DNA of 64,000 nucleotides from contig JAFQEG010000010.1 of NCBI GenBank assembly GCA_017399145.1, positions 1 to 64,000 on the forward strand. The letters run 5' to 3'. Below, one piece after another: positions 29,911 to 38,873 of this stretch. This DNA is from Clostridia bacterium (GTDB lineage Bacteria > Bacillota > Clostridia > Oscillospirales > CAG-272). Below the pieces are notes generated by a model. It was not told where the DNA came from and did not search any database. It saw nothing but the letters and a program-made list of their open reading frames with translations. Numbering within the stretch: the stretch's first letter is position 1; each line of letters begins with the position of its first letter. Both the position numbers and the translations under genes were made by a program.

Positions 29911-29969
29911 AAGCCTTCCCCTTTGTTTGGAGGGGAAGGTGTCTGCATAGCAGACGGATGAGGTGTAGA
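29911..29969. repeat. two-hairpin repeat, copy B (3' of typA)
   Basis: Nearly identical to copy A at 23967-24025. It differs in the first loop (TTTGTTTGG) and in the second hairpin loop (ATA for GAA). Both copies join a truncated gene tail at the AAGCC end. Confidence 0.88.
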
Positions 29970-29999
29970 AAAAAGAGGACAACGATTGCCCTCTTTTTT
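29969..29999 (-). terminator. terminator of typA
   Basis: Hairpin with AAAAAGAGG/CCTCTTTTT core, 8 bases after the typA stop codon on the minus strand. Confidence 0.8.
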
Positions 30000-30006
30000 A
30001 ATTTGT

Positions 30007-31827
30007 TTATTTCAACTTAGCTTGTGCCTTAAGTCTATTCTGTGTATTGAGTATCTTCTTTCTAAGTCTAAGTGACTTAGGAGTAACCTCAATAAGCTCG
30101 TCCTCGCCGATATACTCAATAGCCTGTTCAAGGGACATTATTCTTGGTGGTGTAAGAATCAATGCCTCGTCAGCGCCCTTAGAACGAACTGCTGTTAGGT
30201 GCTTTTTCTTACATACGTTAACAACGATATCCTCCATCTTAGGACACTCACCAACAATCATACCCTCGTAAACAGGAGTCTGTACGCCAATAAACATAGC
30301 GCCTCTATCCTGAGTATTGAAAAGACCATATGAGGTAGCCTCACCGTCCTCGGATGCAATAAGTGAGCCTGTAAATCTTGTAACAACCTCACCCTTGAAT
30401 GGCTGATAGCCGTCAAACAAGGTGTTAAGAATACCCTCACCCTTAGTATCAGTCATAAATTCACTTCTATAACCAAACAAGCATCTTGATGGAATCAAAT
30501 ATTCAAGACGAGTTCTAGTACCTGATGATGTCATATCAAGAAGCTCGCCCTTTCTTGCGCCAAGCTTTTGAACAACTGCACCAACGCTTTCCTCTGGCAC
30601 GTCAATTGAAACTCTTTCAATTGGCTCGTGAAGAGTGCCGTCAATCGTCTTATAAAGCACACGAGGAGTTGAACAGCAAAGCTCATAGCCCTCACGACGC
30701 ATAGTCTCAATAAGAATAGATAGGTGCATTTCACCTCTACCGGCAACCTTAAAGGAATCGGTAGTATCACCATCATTTACACGAAGAGAAACGTCCTTAA
30801 GTGTTTCCTTATAAAGTCTATCTCTAATTTGACGAGAGGTAACAAACTTACCCTCTCTACCTGCAAATGGGCTATCGTTAACGGAAAATGTCATTTCCAT
30901 AGTAGGCTCGGAAACCTTAACAAACTCAAGTGGCTCAACACAGGATGGTACACAAAGAGTATCACCAATTGAAAGCTCCTCAACACCGGAGAAGCAAACG
31001 ATATCACCAACGGTTGCACTCTGTACAGGGGTCCTTGAAAGACCATCAAATTGATAAATTGAAACAATCTTAGATTTTCTAGGTGTTGCATCTGAGTGGA
31101 AGTTACAAACAGAAACCTCTTGGTTTACAGAAAGAGTACCTCTTTCAATTCTACCGATACCAATCTTACCAACGTAGTCGCTGTAATCGATTGATGAAAC
31201 TAGCAATTGAAGTGGCTCGTCCTCTTCTCCCTCAGGTGCGGGAATGTAGTCAATAATAGTATCAAGCAATGGGATTAAATCCTTGCCCTCCTCATCTGGT
31301 GAGAATGAAGCAGTACCTGCCCTACCTGAGCAGAAAAGCATAGGTGAATCAAGCTGCTCATCAGTTGCATTAAGGTCGATAAGAAGCTCCAAAACCTCGT
31401 CAATAACCTCGTGTACACGAGCATCAGGACGGTCAACCTTGTTTACAACAACGATAATTCTATGATTTAATTCCATAGCCTTTCTCAAAACAAATCTTGT
31501 TTGAGGCATAGGACCTTCAGCTGCGTCAACCAAAAGGATAACACCATTTACCATTTTAAGAATACGCTCAACCTCACCGCCAAAGTCTGCGTGGCCGGGA
31601 GTGTCGATTACGTTAATCTTTTTGTTGCCATACTTAATGGCTGTATTTTTTGCAAGGATAGTAATACCACGTTCCTTTTCCAAGGCACCAGAGTCCATAA
31701 CTCTATCAGAGGTAGCTTGGTTTTCGTGATAAGCGCCACCCTGCTCCAAAAGACCGTCAACAAGAGTAGTTTTACCATGGTCAACGTGAGCAATGATAGC
31801 AACGTTTCTTAAATCTTCTCTAATCAT
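30007..31827 (-). CDS. typA: ribosome-associated GTPase TypA/BipA
   Basis: A 606-residue translational GTPase with G1 AHVDHGKTTL (14-23), G3 DTPGHADF, G4 NKVDR, a domain II/III EF-G-like core and the BipA-specific C-terminal domain. It helps ribosome assembly and stress adaptation. It has the usual length. A TATAAT with upstream TG (extended -10) lies near 31870 on the minus strand. The last 17 codons occur again downstream as a synonymous copy. Confidence 0.96.
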   Translation of the reverse strand: MIREDLRNVAIIAHVDHGKTTLVDGLLEQGGAYHENQATSDRVMDSGALEKERGITILAKNTAIKYGNKKINVIDTPGHADFGGEVERILKMVNGVILLVDAAEGPMPQTRFVLRKAMELNHRIIVVVNKVDRPDARVHEVIDEVLELLIDLNATDEQLDSPMLFCSGRAGTASFSPDEEGKDLIPLLDTIIDYIPAPEGEEDEPLQLLVSSIDYSDYVGKIGIGRIERGTLSVNQEVSVCNFHSDATPRKSKIVSIYQFDGLSRTPVQSATVGDIVCFSGVEELSIGDTLCVPSCVEPLEFVKVSEPTMEMTFSVNDSPFAGREGKFVTSRQIRDRLYKETLKDVSLRVNDGDTTDSFKVAGRGEMHLSILIETMRREGYELCCSTPRVLYKTIDGTLHEPIERVSIDVPEESVGAVVQKLGARKGELLDMTSSGTRTRLEYLIPSRCLFGYRSEFMTDTKGEGILNTLFDGYQPFKGEVVTRFTGSLIASEDGEATSYGLFNTQDRGAMFIGVQTPVYEGMIVGECPKMEDIVVNVCKKKHLTAVRSKGADEALILTPPRIMSLEQAIEYIGEDELIEVTPKSLRLRKKILNTQNRLKAQAKLK

Positions 31828-31953
31828 TTTTTAAAATTCCTTACTTCCAAAAAAATTTGCTTGAATATTATAGCACACAATATTCTAAAAATAAAGTACT
31901 TTTTTATATTTTTTTAATTTTCCAAAATTTACACGCTTAATTCTGTTAAAATA

Positions 31954-31983
31954 TTGACACAGGGTGGGCAAAAATGGTAAAAT
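31954..31983 (+). promoter_or_regulatory. promoter of the deacetylase gene
   Basis: TTGACA (31954-31959), 18-bp spacer ending in TGG, TAAAAT (31978-31983): consensus -35 with extended -10. Confidence 0.78.
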
Positions 31984-32015
31984 ATTTTTAGAAAAAACTT
32001 TTAAAGGAGCGCTAT

Positions 32016-32945
32016 ATGAAAGCCGAAATTTGCAAATATCCCGACAATGCACCCGCAATCTTTTCGTTTTCCTTTGACGACGGATGCTATTACGACTCTA
32101 CCGTTTTTACAATCCAGCTTTTTGAAAAAATCTACAAGGAAAAGGGAGTTAAACTAAAGGGCACCGTTGCGCAAACAGTAAATTTCATTTCCCCTAAGCT
32201 AAAGGAATTGTGGCAAAGCGCCATTGAAAAGGGTTGGTATGACGTAGCGGGACACTCAGTTACTCACTGTATTAGCTATTCAAGCCAAACTCCGGTTGAG
32301 GAAATAGAAAAGGACGCAACCGAAACCTATAAAGCCCTTAAGGAAATGTACCCAAGCCAAAAAATAGCAACCTTCTTTACCCCAGGTGGTGGCTACGACA
32401 AAACAGGTGGCGATGTAATTGCAAAATACTACCTTGCAAACAGAGTTGCAGGGGAAAGAGTAAACTATCCTGGCAAGATTGACTGGTATAGTGTTTCCTC
32501 ATTTACTGCAAAAATGGACAGAGATACAAAGGACTTTTGCGACTACATAGACGAAACAATAAAAACCCAAGGCTGGGGCGTACAAATGAATCACTGGATT
32601 ACCGACAAGACCGAGGACGTGCACCACTCTCAAAGAAAGCCAACCTTTATTGAGGAATGCTACTACCTAGCCGACCGAGTAAACGAGGGACTTGTTAAGG
32701 TTGTATCCTTCGAGGAAGCGGTACTCTATCTAAGAAAGGCAGAAATGACCACCCTTGAAATTGAGGGCAATACAATAAGGCTAAAAAGCAAGGCAGATGC
32801 ATTCCACCTAAGGGACGTACCTCTAACAATAGCTATAAATAGCGACACTCCCCTCAAAATTACCGAAAATGGCGTAACCACAACCTACCCAAGCCAAAAC
32901 GGAATAGTCCTTGCAAAAATAGTAAGCCAAGGAACAATTGAATAA
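32016..32945 (+). CDS. polysaccharide deacetylase (NodB/CE4-like)
   Basis: A 309-residue protein with the NodB metal and catalytic pattern: FSFDDG (Asp21, Asp22) and H80-x3-H84 (GHSVTHC), plus TFFTPGGGYDKTGG and NHWITDK further on. The C-terminal ~80 residues form a small beta domain. CE4 enzymes remove N-acetyl groups from amino-sugar polymers. There is no signal peptide, so the target may be intracellular or an oligosaccharide. AAAGGAGC precedes the start. It is monocistronic and ends at a shared bidirectional terminator. Confidence 0.85.
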   Translation: MKAEICKYPDNAPAIFSFSFDDGCYYDSTVFTIQLFEKIYKEKGVKLKGTVAQTVNFISPKLKELWQSAIEKGWYDVAGHSVTHCISYSSQTPVEEIEKDATETYKALKEMYPSQKIATFFTPGGGYDKTGGDVIAKYYLANRVAGERVNYPGKIDWYSVSSFTAKMDRDTKDFCDYIDETIKTQGWGVQMNHWITDKTEDVHHSQRKPTFIEECYYLADRVNEGLVKVVSFEEAVLYLRKAEMTTLEIEGNTIRLKSKADAFHLRDVPLTIAINSDTPLKITENGVTTTYPSQNGIVLAKIVSQGTIE

Positions 32946-32948
32946 AAT

Positions 32949-32975
32949 AAAAAAGGCTCGATGTGAGCCTTTTTT
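32949..32975. terminator. bidirectional terminator
   Basis: An 11-bp stem (AAAAAAGGCTC, loop GATGT, GAGCCTTTTTT) between two converging genes. Confidence 0.88.
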
Positions 32976-34915
32976 TATTCGTCCTTGTATCCAAACTTGA
33001 TTGTGCATCTACTTAGGTATTGACATTCAAGTACATTCCAATCAGAGTCCCAATGCCAATTATTCTGTTGCTCAATAGCCTTGCAATGAATAACAAGACG
33101 AGATGAGCAAGCAATAAATGCATAATCCTTTATGTAAGCCACGTTAGGTCCCATTACTACAGACGTAAGAGCTCTACAGTCGTTAAAAGAATGTGACCCA
33201 ATAGAAATAAGACTGTCAGGTAGAACAATGCTCTTAACTGCCCAACATTCAAAAAATGCCCATTTTTCAATTGTGCGCACACCATTTGGAATTGTGAAGC
33301 TGGGTACAAAGTTGCAACCGTAAAAGGTTTCTTCCTTTATGGTTGTCAATCTGTCCGGAAGCACTATGTCATTTGTAATACTACTGCAATTATAAAAGGC
33401 TCTCTTTCCTATTTGTGTAACGTTTTTTGGTATGTAAACGTTATTTAGGGACGAGCACTCCTCAAATGCACTATTATATATTATTCTTGTGGAAGGACTC
33501 ATTAAACAAGCTACAATATCCTTGCTTGTAGCCTTCATAAGAATGGTAAAGGGAGTATCTGGATTTCCCAAATAATAAGCACCCATAAATTCATAAAATC
33601 TTAGAGCTTCACAATTATAAAGAGCATCGTTGCCTAGGAAGTTAATGCTATTTGGAACAGATAAGGAGGAAAGCTGTGAGCAATTGTAAAATGCCGACTC
33701 ACCAATAGAATAAACTGCACCCTGTATGTCAACTGTGGTGAGTGCAGTGCAATTTTTCAAAACCGACGACTCTACTCTAGTTACATTTTTTGGAAACGTA
33801 AAGCTTGTAATAGTTGAACAATTTTCAAAGGCGCTCACACCTATATCACAAACGCTTTGCGGAATATCTAGGTTTGTAAGCAAGGAGCAATTATAAAACG
33901 TATATTCTTTTATTCCCGTTAGATTTTTAGAAAGAGTAACGCTTGTAAGCGAAGCACAATTCCTAAACGCACTATGCCCTACGTAATAAACACTATCTGG
34001 AATAACAATGCTTGTAAGAATTGCGCAATCTTCAAAGGCAGAGTTGCATATAATTTTCGTATTTGGATTTATTTCAAATTCTGTAATATCGGTGAATTTT
34101 GCTCTTACAAGAACAAGATACGGATTGTACTCATTTCCAACGTAATACCCACCCTGATGCTCTGTAAATAGTGAGGAGGGACAGGAATAAAAAGCACTAT
34201 CCTCAATTAAGGAAATTGAAGAAGGAATTGATAAGTTCTTAAGATTGCTACAGTTAGAAAAAGCAAAGCTTCCTATTTGCTCTACACCCTCGGGAATAGT
34301 TAAATCCTTAACGTATGCTCCTGAAAACGCATTTGAATAAATTATTTTCGTGTCCTTATGAACGTTAATAGTACGAGCTGACAAGAAGGAGCAACGAAAC
34401 AAAATCAAATAAGGATTTTTCTCGTTGCCAAGATATTTACAATTATCGTATTCTGTGTATTTTAACGAAGGAAGCACAGAGGAGCCAAGAGCATACTCAC
34501 CTATTTTGGAAATGTTATCGGGAAATTCAATGCTTTCAAGAGCCTTGCAATAACCAAATGAGTCGATAACCCTTACACTGCTTGGAAGAACTAAGCTAGT
34601 TAATGAGGAGCAACCATTAAATGCATAGGTGCCAATGTGAGTTATAGTGTCAGGAATGGAAATGCTTGTTAAATTTTTGCAATCCGAAAAGGCATAGTCA
34701 AGAATTTTTGTAACAGGCTTTCCGTTATACCTTTTGGGAATAACAATTTCACTAAGGCTTTTGTCATTGCCTATTTTTACACCGTAGGAGTTGTCATCAA
34801 TTGCAGAAAACTCAAGAGAGGGAGTACCCTTATTGTTATCGATACAAGATGAAAAAGCAAAAGTGCATACAAAAATCAATAGAGATAAGGCAACTAAACA
34901 AAAAATCTTTTTCAT
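32975..34915 (-). CDS. BspA-like leucine-rich repeat lipoprotein
   Basis: A 646-residue surface lipoprotein with an N-terminal signal and a lipobox-like SSC at about residue 24. Nearly the whole mature part is LRR_5 repeats of about 23 residues (e.g. ITHIGTYAFNGCSSLTSLVLPSS). Two interruptions contain the similar block GxYYxGNxxxPxxxLxxA (about 260-280 and 445-465). BspA-type proteins bind host proteins or polysaccharides. It is preceded 17 bases upstream by the zinc-ribbon gene. Confidence 0.88.
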   Translation of the reverse strand: MKKIFCLVALSLLIFVCTFAFSSCIDNNKGTPSLEFSAIDDNSYGVKIGNDKSLSEIVIPKRYNGKPVTKILDYAFSDCKNLTSISIPDTITHIGTYAFNGCSSLTSLVLPSSVRVIDSFGYCKALESIEFPDNISKIGEYALGSSVLPSLKYTEYDNCKYLGNEKNPYLILFRCSFLSARTINVHKDTKIIYSNAFSGAYVKDLTIPEGVEQIGSFAFSNCSNLKNLSIPSSISLIEDSAFYSCPSSLFTEHQGGYYVGNEYNPYLVLVRAKFTDITEFEINPNTKIICNSAFEDCAILTSIVIPDSVYYVGHSAFRNCASLTSVTLSKNLTGIKEYTFYNCSLLTNLDIPQSVCDIGVSAFENCSTITSFTFPKNVTRVESSVLKNCTALTTVDIQGAVYSIGESAFYNCSQLSSLSVPNSINFLGNDALYNCEALRFYEFMGAYYLGNPDTPFTILMKATSKDIVACLMSPSTRIIYNSAFEECSSLNNVYIPKNVTQIGKRAFYNCSSITNDIVLPDRLTTIKEETFYGCNFVPSFTIPNGVRTIEKWAFFECWAVKSIVLPDSLISIGSHSFNDCRALTSVVMGPNVAYIKDYAFIACSSRLVIHCKAIEQQNNWHWDSDWNVLECQYLSRCTIKFGYKDE

Positions 34916-34932
34916 AAAATCCTCCTAGACTA

Positions 34933-35679
34933 TTATAAAAAGAAAATCTTTTTAAGGGAAGCCCTTAATTCAGGGAAGATTGCACAGGTAAATAGAAGAA
35001 TGCTTACAACTAAGAAAAGTATAGCAACAAAGGGTGACCAAATAATAGAAATTCCACCTGTGAAAACAAAGTCAATTAGTAATTCAAGCCCTACAACAAA
35101 GGCAGAAACTAAAAGGAAGGTGAAGCCTAGACACACAAGCCTGAGGTTAGGTAAAAACTCGCAAATCGCAATAGCAATTACAGTTAAAACACCTAAAAAC
35201 GCAACCGTTGGCAGGGCAAAGGGTAAAAACCACCACCAGCCACTTGTCTGCCACGCAATAAATAAAAGATATAAAACACCTGAGGCAAAAACCATTGAGG
35301 CAACCAAAACAGGATAAATTCGCTTAAACCAAAATGGCACAATAAAGATTGCATATAAGACAAGGATTGCGCCAATTACAAAGTGACCCCATTCAATATG
35401 ATAGTTAAGAGGCGCCCACCATTGTATAATAGTTTCTGCATCCTTCTGCCCTATTAAAAGCAAATCTAAAAATAAAAAGAATAGCGCAGAAAACAATGTG
35501 ATTCCGGAAATCAAGGTTAAAACACCGTGCTTAATAGTAATTTCCGTACGCAAGGGCTTAGGTGGAAACTTAGGAGGGATTTTTTCGGGCTTTATATCAG
35601 GATGATAAACCCTAGTTTCGCATATAGGACAAATAGTCTGCCCAGGGGACAGCTCAACGCCACAGTTTATACAATACAT
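34933..35679 (-). CDS. zinc-ribbon membrane protein
   Basis: A 248-residue protein with an N-terminal zinc ribbon (C3-x2-C6...C17-x2-C20), a proline-rich linker and about six membrane helices. The layout is common in Clostridia; function unknown. Its start codon overlaps the stop of the esterase/acyltransferase gene by 1 base (TAATG), so the two are translationally coupled. Confidence 0.8.
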   Translation of the reverse strand: MYCINCGVELSPGQTICPICETRVYHPDIKPEKIPPKFPPKPLRTEITIKHGVLTLISGITLFSALFFLFLDLLLIGQKDAETIIQWWAPLNYHIEWGHFVIGAILVLYAIFIVPFWFKRIYPVLVASMVFASGVLYLLFIAWQTSGWWWFLPFALPTVAFLGVLTVIAIAICEFLPNLRLVCLGFTFLLVSAFVVGLELLIDFVFTGGISIIWSPFVAILFLVVSILLFTCAIFPELRASLKKIFFL

Positions 35680-37865
35680 TACTTCTCCTCCCTTATATTA
35701 CTTTCAACTCTTACCTTGATGCCTAGGTCCTTAAATACCTGATAAAGCTCCCTTTCAAGGTGATTTTCCTTAATATTTCTAATAATATTAAGATACATTG
35801 TGTTATTGTAGGTTATAAGTCCACTGTTGTATGGTGCGTGAGATTGTACGTCAAGCAAAAAGTCAAAGCGCTTAATTGTCTTTTCTAGCTCCTTAGGCAC
35901 AGTAACCACACCAAGATTAGAAAGAGTTAGACAGGACTTCTTTTCTCCAACGGAATAAAAGACAGTACGCATAACGATATTCTTCATAAACAATGGGAAA
36001 ATCCTTAAAAGAGGCATCTTTTCAGGATTTAGATTAGTCGCCATTCTTGCCCCCATGCGACGAGGGGTCAATTCAAGCCTCATTTGATAATTTACAGAGG
36101 TGCAAATTTCATCAAAGGACATTTCTCCGTATTTCGGCTCAATACCAGGAGTAATAAACAAAACGAAATTACGCAAGGATTTTGATGGGAAAATGTTTCT
36201 TAAATTAACAGGAATCAATACCTTAATAGGCTTTTTTCGCCACTGGGTGGCAATTTTTTTGTCTTGAATACGCCAAGACGCAAGCATAAGCACAGAGGTC
36301 ATAAAGGCAGTAACCGTAACCCCACGACGCTTAGCCTCGTTAACAATTGTAGGCGCATCAAGAATAAAGGTGGTATTTGTTTTAAAGCCCTTTTTTGAGG
36401 GAGTACCAGTAATTTTAAAGGCGGTCTTTTCACTTCTAGGGAAGCCAACCTCACCGGCATACTTCTCTACGCTATCAACCAATTCCTCGTCACTAGGCTC
36501 CTCAAATCTATCTAAAACACCGTTAGTATTTGGAATATGAGCACCGTGCTTTTGAAACATATACTCAGCAATAAGCGTCTTTAAGAATATAAGTCCACCG
36601 TTTCCGTCGGTTATTGAATGGAAAAACTCAATAGCAATTCTATTTTCATAAACCAATGCACGGAAGGCGCATTTTCTAATATCGTCAAAAAGAGTTCTTG
36701 CAAAGGGGTAAGCCTGCTCGGACAAAATCGAGGGCGCATTTTTAAGCTCCTCTAAATAATACCAGAAAAAGCCAATCCTTAGCCTAACTGCAATAGAGGG
36801 AAACCTCTTTACAGTAATATCAAGGGCCTTTTGCATAACACCTGCATCAATTTTTTCATTAAGGTCAGCGCTAAGCCTAAAAACGTAAACCCAGTTTCTA
36901 GTTTTAACTGCAGGGTAAATCTTGCCAACGTTATCAAGACGAAGCCACCTAGGCTTTCTATCCTTGTTAAAGTGAGGAATAACAAAACGACGAATTTTTT
37001 CAAAATCCCCATCGTTTTCCTTTAGTCCATATAGCAAATATGCGTGCCACATCTCAGGCGTTGTAATCAATTCCGACTCAACCCCAAACTCCAAAAGTCG
37101 ATTATGCATTGCAACCGAGTCGTCAAGCATAATCTCGTCCTCACCTACTAAAAGTAAGCAGGGCGGAAATCCACTTAAATCTCCATAGAGAGGGGAAATT
37201 AAAGGATTTTTAACAACCTCGTCCTCTAGGCTAGGACAATAGCACTTAGCAAAGAAGTCAAGAGATTCCTTAGTCATAGAGGGATCGTTGTCCCTATTTT
37301 TTTCATAGGATTTTTGGGATTGTGTAAGGTCAGTCCAGGCAGAAAGGGTAACTAGTGCCGAGGGCATAGGCTTTCCCAATTCCTTTAGCTTGTGACAAAG
37401 AGAAAAGCAAAGTCCACCACCGGCGCTTTCGCCAAATAAAACAATTTGCTCAGGCTTGTAGCCAACGGACAAAAGATACTCGTAGGCAGAAAGACAATCG
37501 TCAAGGGCGCAAGGAAATTGATTTTCAGGCGCTAGCCTGTAAGCAACCGACATAACCTTGATACCACACTTGTGACTAAGCATAGAGGCAAAGCCCTTAG
37601 AATAGTTAATATCACCAAAGGTGTACCCACCACCGTGAAGATACAAAATAATACCAGAGGGGTATTCTCTGTGAGGAGTAATAAAGCAAGCATCAAGTGA
37701 GCCAATTTTAAAATCCTCAAAGGTAACGTCTAAAAGGTGAAGCGTAGACATAAGAGTGCCAAGATACCCTTGTGCTTGTCTAGTTGTCTCAATGGATAAA
37801 TTAGGCATAATCTTGTTAGCAAGACTAAGCTGAGACCTAATAAGCATCTTCACAGGATTGATCAT
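35679..37865 (-). CDS. alpha/beta-hydrolase fused to condensation-like acyltransferase
   Basis: A 728-residue two-domain protein. Residues 1-300 are a hormone-sensitive-lipase-type esterase: oxyanion motif HGGG (77-80), nucleophile Ser147 in GESAGG, Asp243 in GEDEIMLDD, His274. Residues about 305-728 resemble alcohol acyltransferases and PapA/condensation enzymes, with the catalytic HSITDG (His416, Asp420) and DFLLDVQSHA near the C-terminus. Both active sites look intact. There is no signal peptide. It could move an acyl group between carriers or make and cut the same ester. It starts the operon continuing with the zinc-ribbon and BspA-like genes. Confidence 0.85.
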   Translation of the reverse strand: MINPVKMLIRSQLSLANKIMPNLSIETTRQAQGYLGTLMSTLHLLDVTFEDFKIGSLDACFITPHREYPSGIILYLHGGGYTFGDINYSKGFASMLSHKCGIKVMSVAYRLAPENQFPCALDDCLSAYEYLLSVGYKPEQIVLFGESAGGGLCFSLCHKLKELGKPMPSALVTLSAWTDLTQSQKSYEKNRDNDPSMTKESLDFFAKCYCPSLEDEVVKNPLISPLYGDLSGFPPCLLLVGEDEIMLDDSVAMHNRLLEFGVESELITTPEMWHAYLLYGLKENDGDFEKIRRFVIPHFNKDRKPRWLRLDNVGKIYPAVKTRNWVYVFRLSADLNEKIDAGVMQKALDITVKRFPSIAVRLRIGFFWYYLEELKNAPSILSEQAYPFARTLFDDIRKCAFRALVYENRIAIEFFHSITDGNGGLIFLKTLIAEYMFQKHGAHIPNTNGVLDRFEEPSDEELVDSVEKYAGEVGFPRSEKTAFKITGTPSKKGFKTNTTFILDAPTIVNEAKRRGVTVTAFMTSVLMLASWRIQDKKIATQWRKKPIKVLIPVNLRNIFPSKSLRNFVLFITPGIEPKYGEMSFDEICTSVNYQMRLELTPRRMGARMATNLNPEKMPLLRIFPLFMKNIVMRTVFYSVGEKKSCLTLSNLGVVTVPKELEKTIKRFDFLLDVQSHAPYNSGLITYNNTMYLNIIRNIKENHLERELYQVFKDLGIKVRVESNIREEK

Positions 37866-37886
37866 TTTAGCACCCCCTTTGAATAG

Positions 37887-37951
37887 AAAAACAGTTACTT
37901 ATATATTGTAGCATATTTTTTGAAAATATTCAACAATAAGTAACTGTTTTT
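37887..37951 (-). promoter_or_regulatory. promoter enclosed by a 16-bp inverted repeat
   Basis: Minus-strand promoter TTGAAT (37928-37933), 17 bp, TACAAT (37905-37910, preceded by TGC). It is enclosed by perfect 16-bp inverted arms at 37887-37902 and 37936-37951 (core ACAGTTACTTAT). One arm covers the start-site region and the other lies just upstream of the -35, which suggests paired operators. Confidence 0.75.
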
Positions 37952-37954
37952 TTA

Positions 37955-38098
37955 TGAAGCACGCCAAAGCGAATGATGTTGTGCTTCGCAAACGCCTTTT
38001 CACCCTTGCGAAGCAAGGACTTCATCAACATAGTTGACTTCATCACGAAGTGACTTCATCGCATAGCGATTTCACCCACCGAAGGTGGATTTCATTCA
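37955..38098. repeat. tandem micro-hairpin array, copy 1
   Basis: Back-to-back hairpins with 4-5-bp stems and 3-nt loops, separated by CTTCA or TTTCA. Units include TCAAC-ATA-GTTGA, TCAC-GAA-GTGA, TCGC-ATA-GCGA and CCACC-GAA-GGTGG, with more degenerate units to the left. It touches the stop codon of the SGNH hydrolase gene. Other arrays are at 42896-43143 and 62582-62650. Confidence 0.85.
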
Positions 38099-38791
38099 CT
38101 AAAGTTGTCCAATAATCTTATCAACCAGCGTTTTCATACCTTCCTTATTTGGATGATAGCCATCAATGGAATCATGAGGCTCACCCACGCCGTAAAGCTC
38201 AATCAAGCGACAGCTATGCTCTTTTGCAAGGTCACGAATAACCTGACAATATTCGTTTATGTGCAAGCCACCTCGCACAGGCTCAAAGATAAGGTATGGC
38301 TTTGATTTGCATATACTGTTTGGAAGAGTAAAGCACCAAATTTCAGCGCTTGGATAATTTTTCCTTAGCTTTTTAAGCATTAAGTCGTAGGCAACGGAGA
38401 AAATGGAGATATTGTCATTTTCAGCCTCGCACTCAGGCCTTAGCTTAGTTGCCCAGCCCCAATCGTTCATACCCATAAATACGAAAATAACGTCGGGCAT
38501 ATCCCCGCCCTTATCAAGAAAAGAGGTACGCTCATCACTGCAACCGTAGGTTTCAGCTTGACATTTTTTATGTTTGGAGACAAGTGATGAGGAAACAGAA
38601 TCGTTTACCAAAAGCTTACCACCTAAATAGTCAATAACCTGACCCCACCAGGTATCACAGGGCTCAAAAATCTTAGCAGAAGAGGCTTTATCGCCCTTGT
38701 AAAAAACCGCATCACGAGGCACACTGTACCATTCAAGCGTGCTAATGGAATCCCCTAAAATAGAAAAAAGCTTTCCCTCATATTTCTTCAT
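38099..38791 (-). CDS. SGNH/GDSL-family hydrolase
   Basis: A 230-residue esterase-like protein: ILGDSIST with nucleophile Ser15, block III-like GMNDWG, and the C-terminal DGYHPNKEGM carrying the catalytic Asp and His. Family members deacetylate sugars or cleave acyl esters. There is no signal peptide. Its stop codon abuts the micro-hairpin array, and I see no independent terminator. Confidence 0.85.
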   Translation of the reverse strand: MKKYEGKLFSILGDSISTLEWYSVPRDAVFYKGDKASSAKIFEPCDTWWGQVIDYLGGKLLVNDSVSSSLVSKHKKCQAETYGCSDERTSFLDKGGDMPDVIFVFMGMNDWGWATKLRPECEAENDNISIFSVAYDLMLKKLRKNYPSAEIWCFTLPNSICKSKPYLIFEPVRGGLHINEYCQVIRDLAKEHSCRLIELYGVGEPHDSIDGYHPNKEGMKTLVDKIIGQL

Positions 38792-38873
38792 TTACTTAAC
38801 CTCCTTAAACGCTTTTATTTTATTGTATCACAAAATAAAGAAAAAGCAAGGCGTAAATCACCTTGCTATTACC

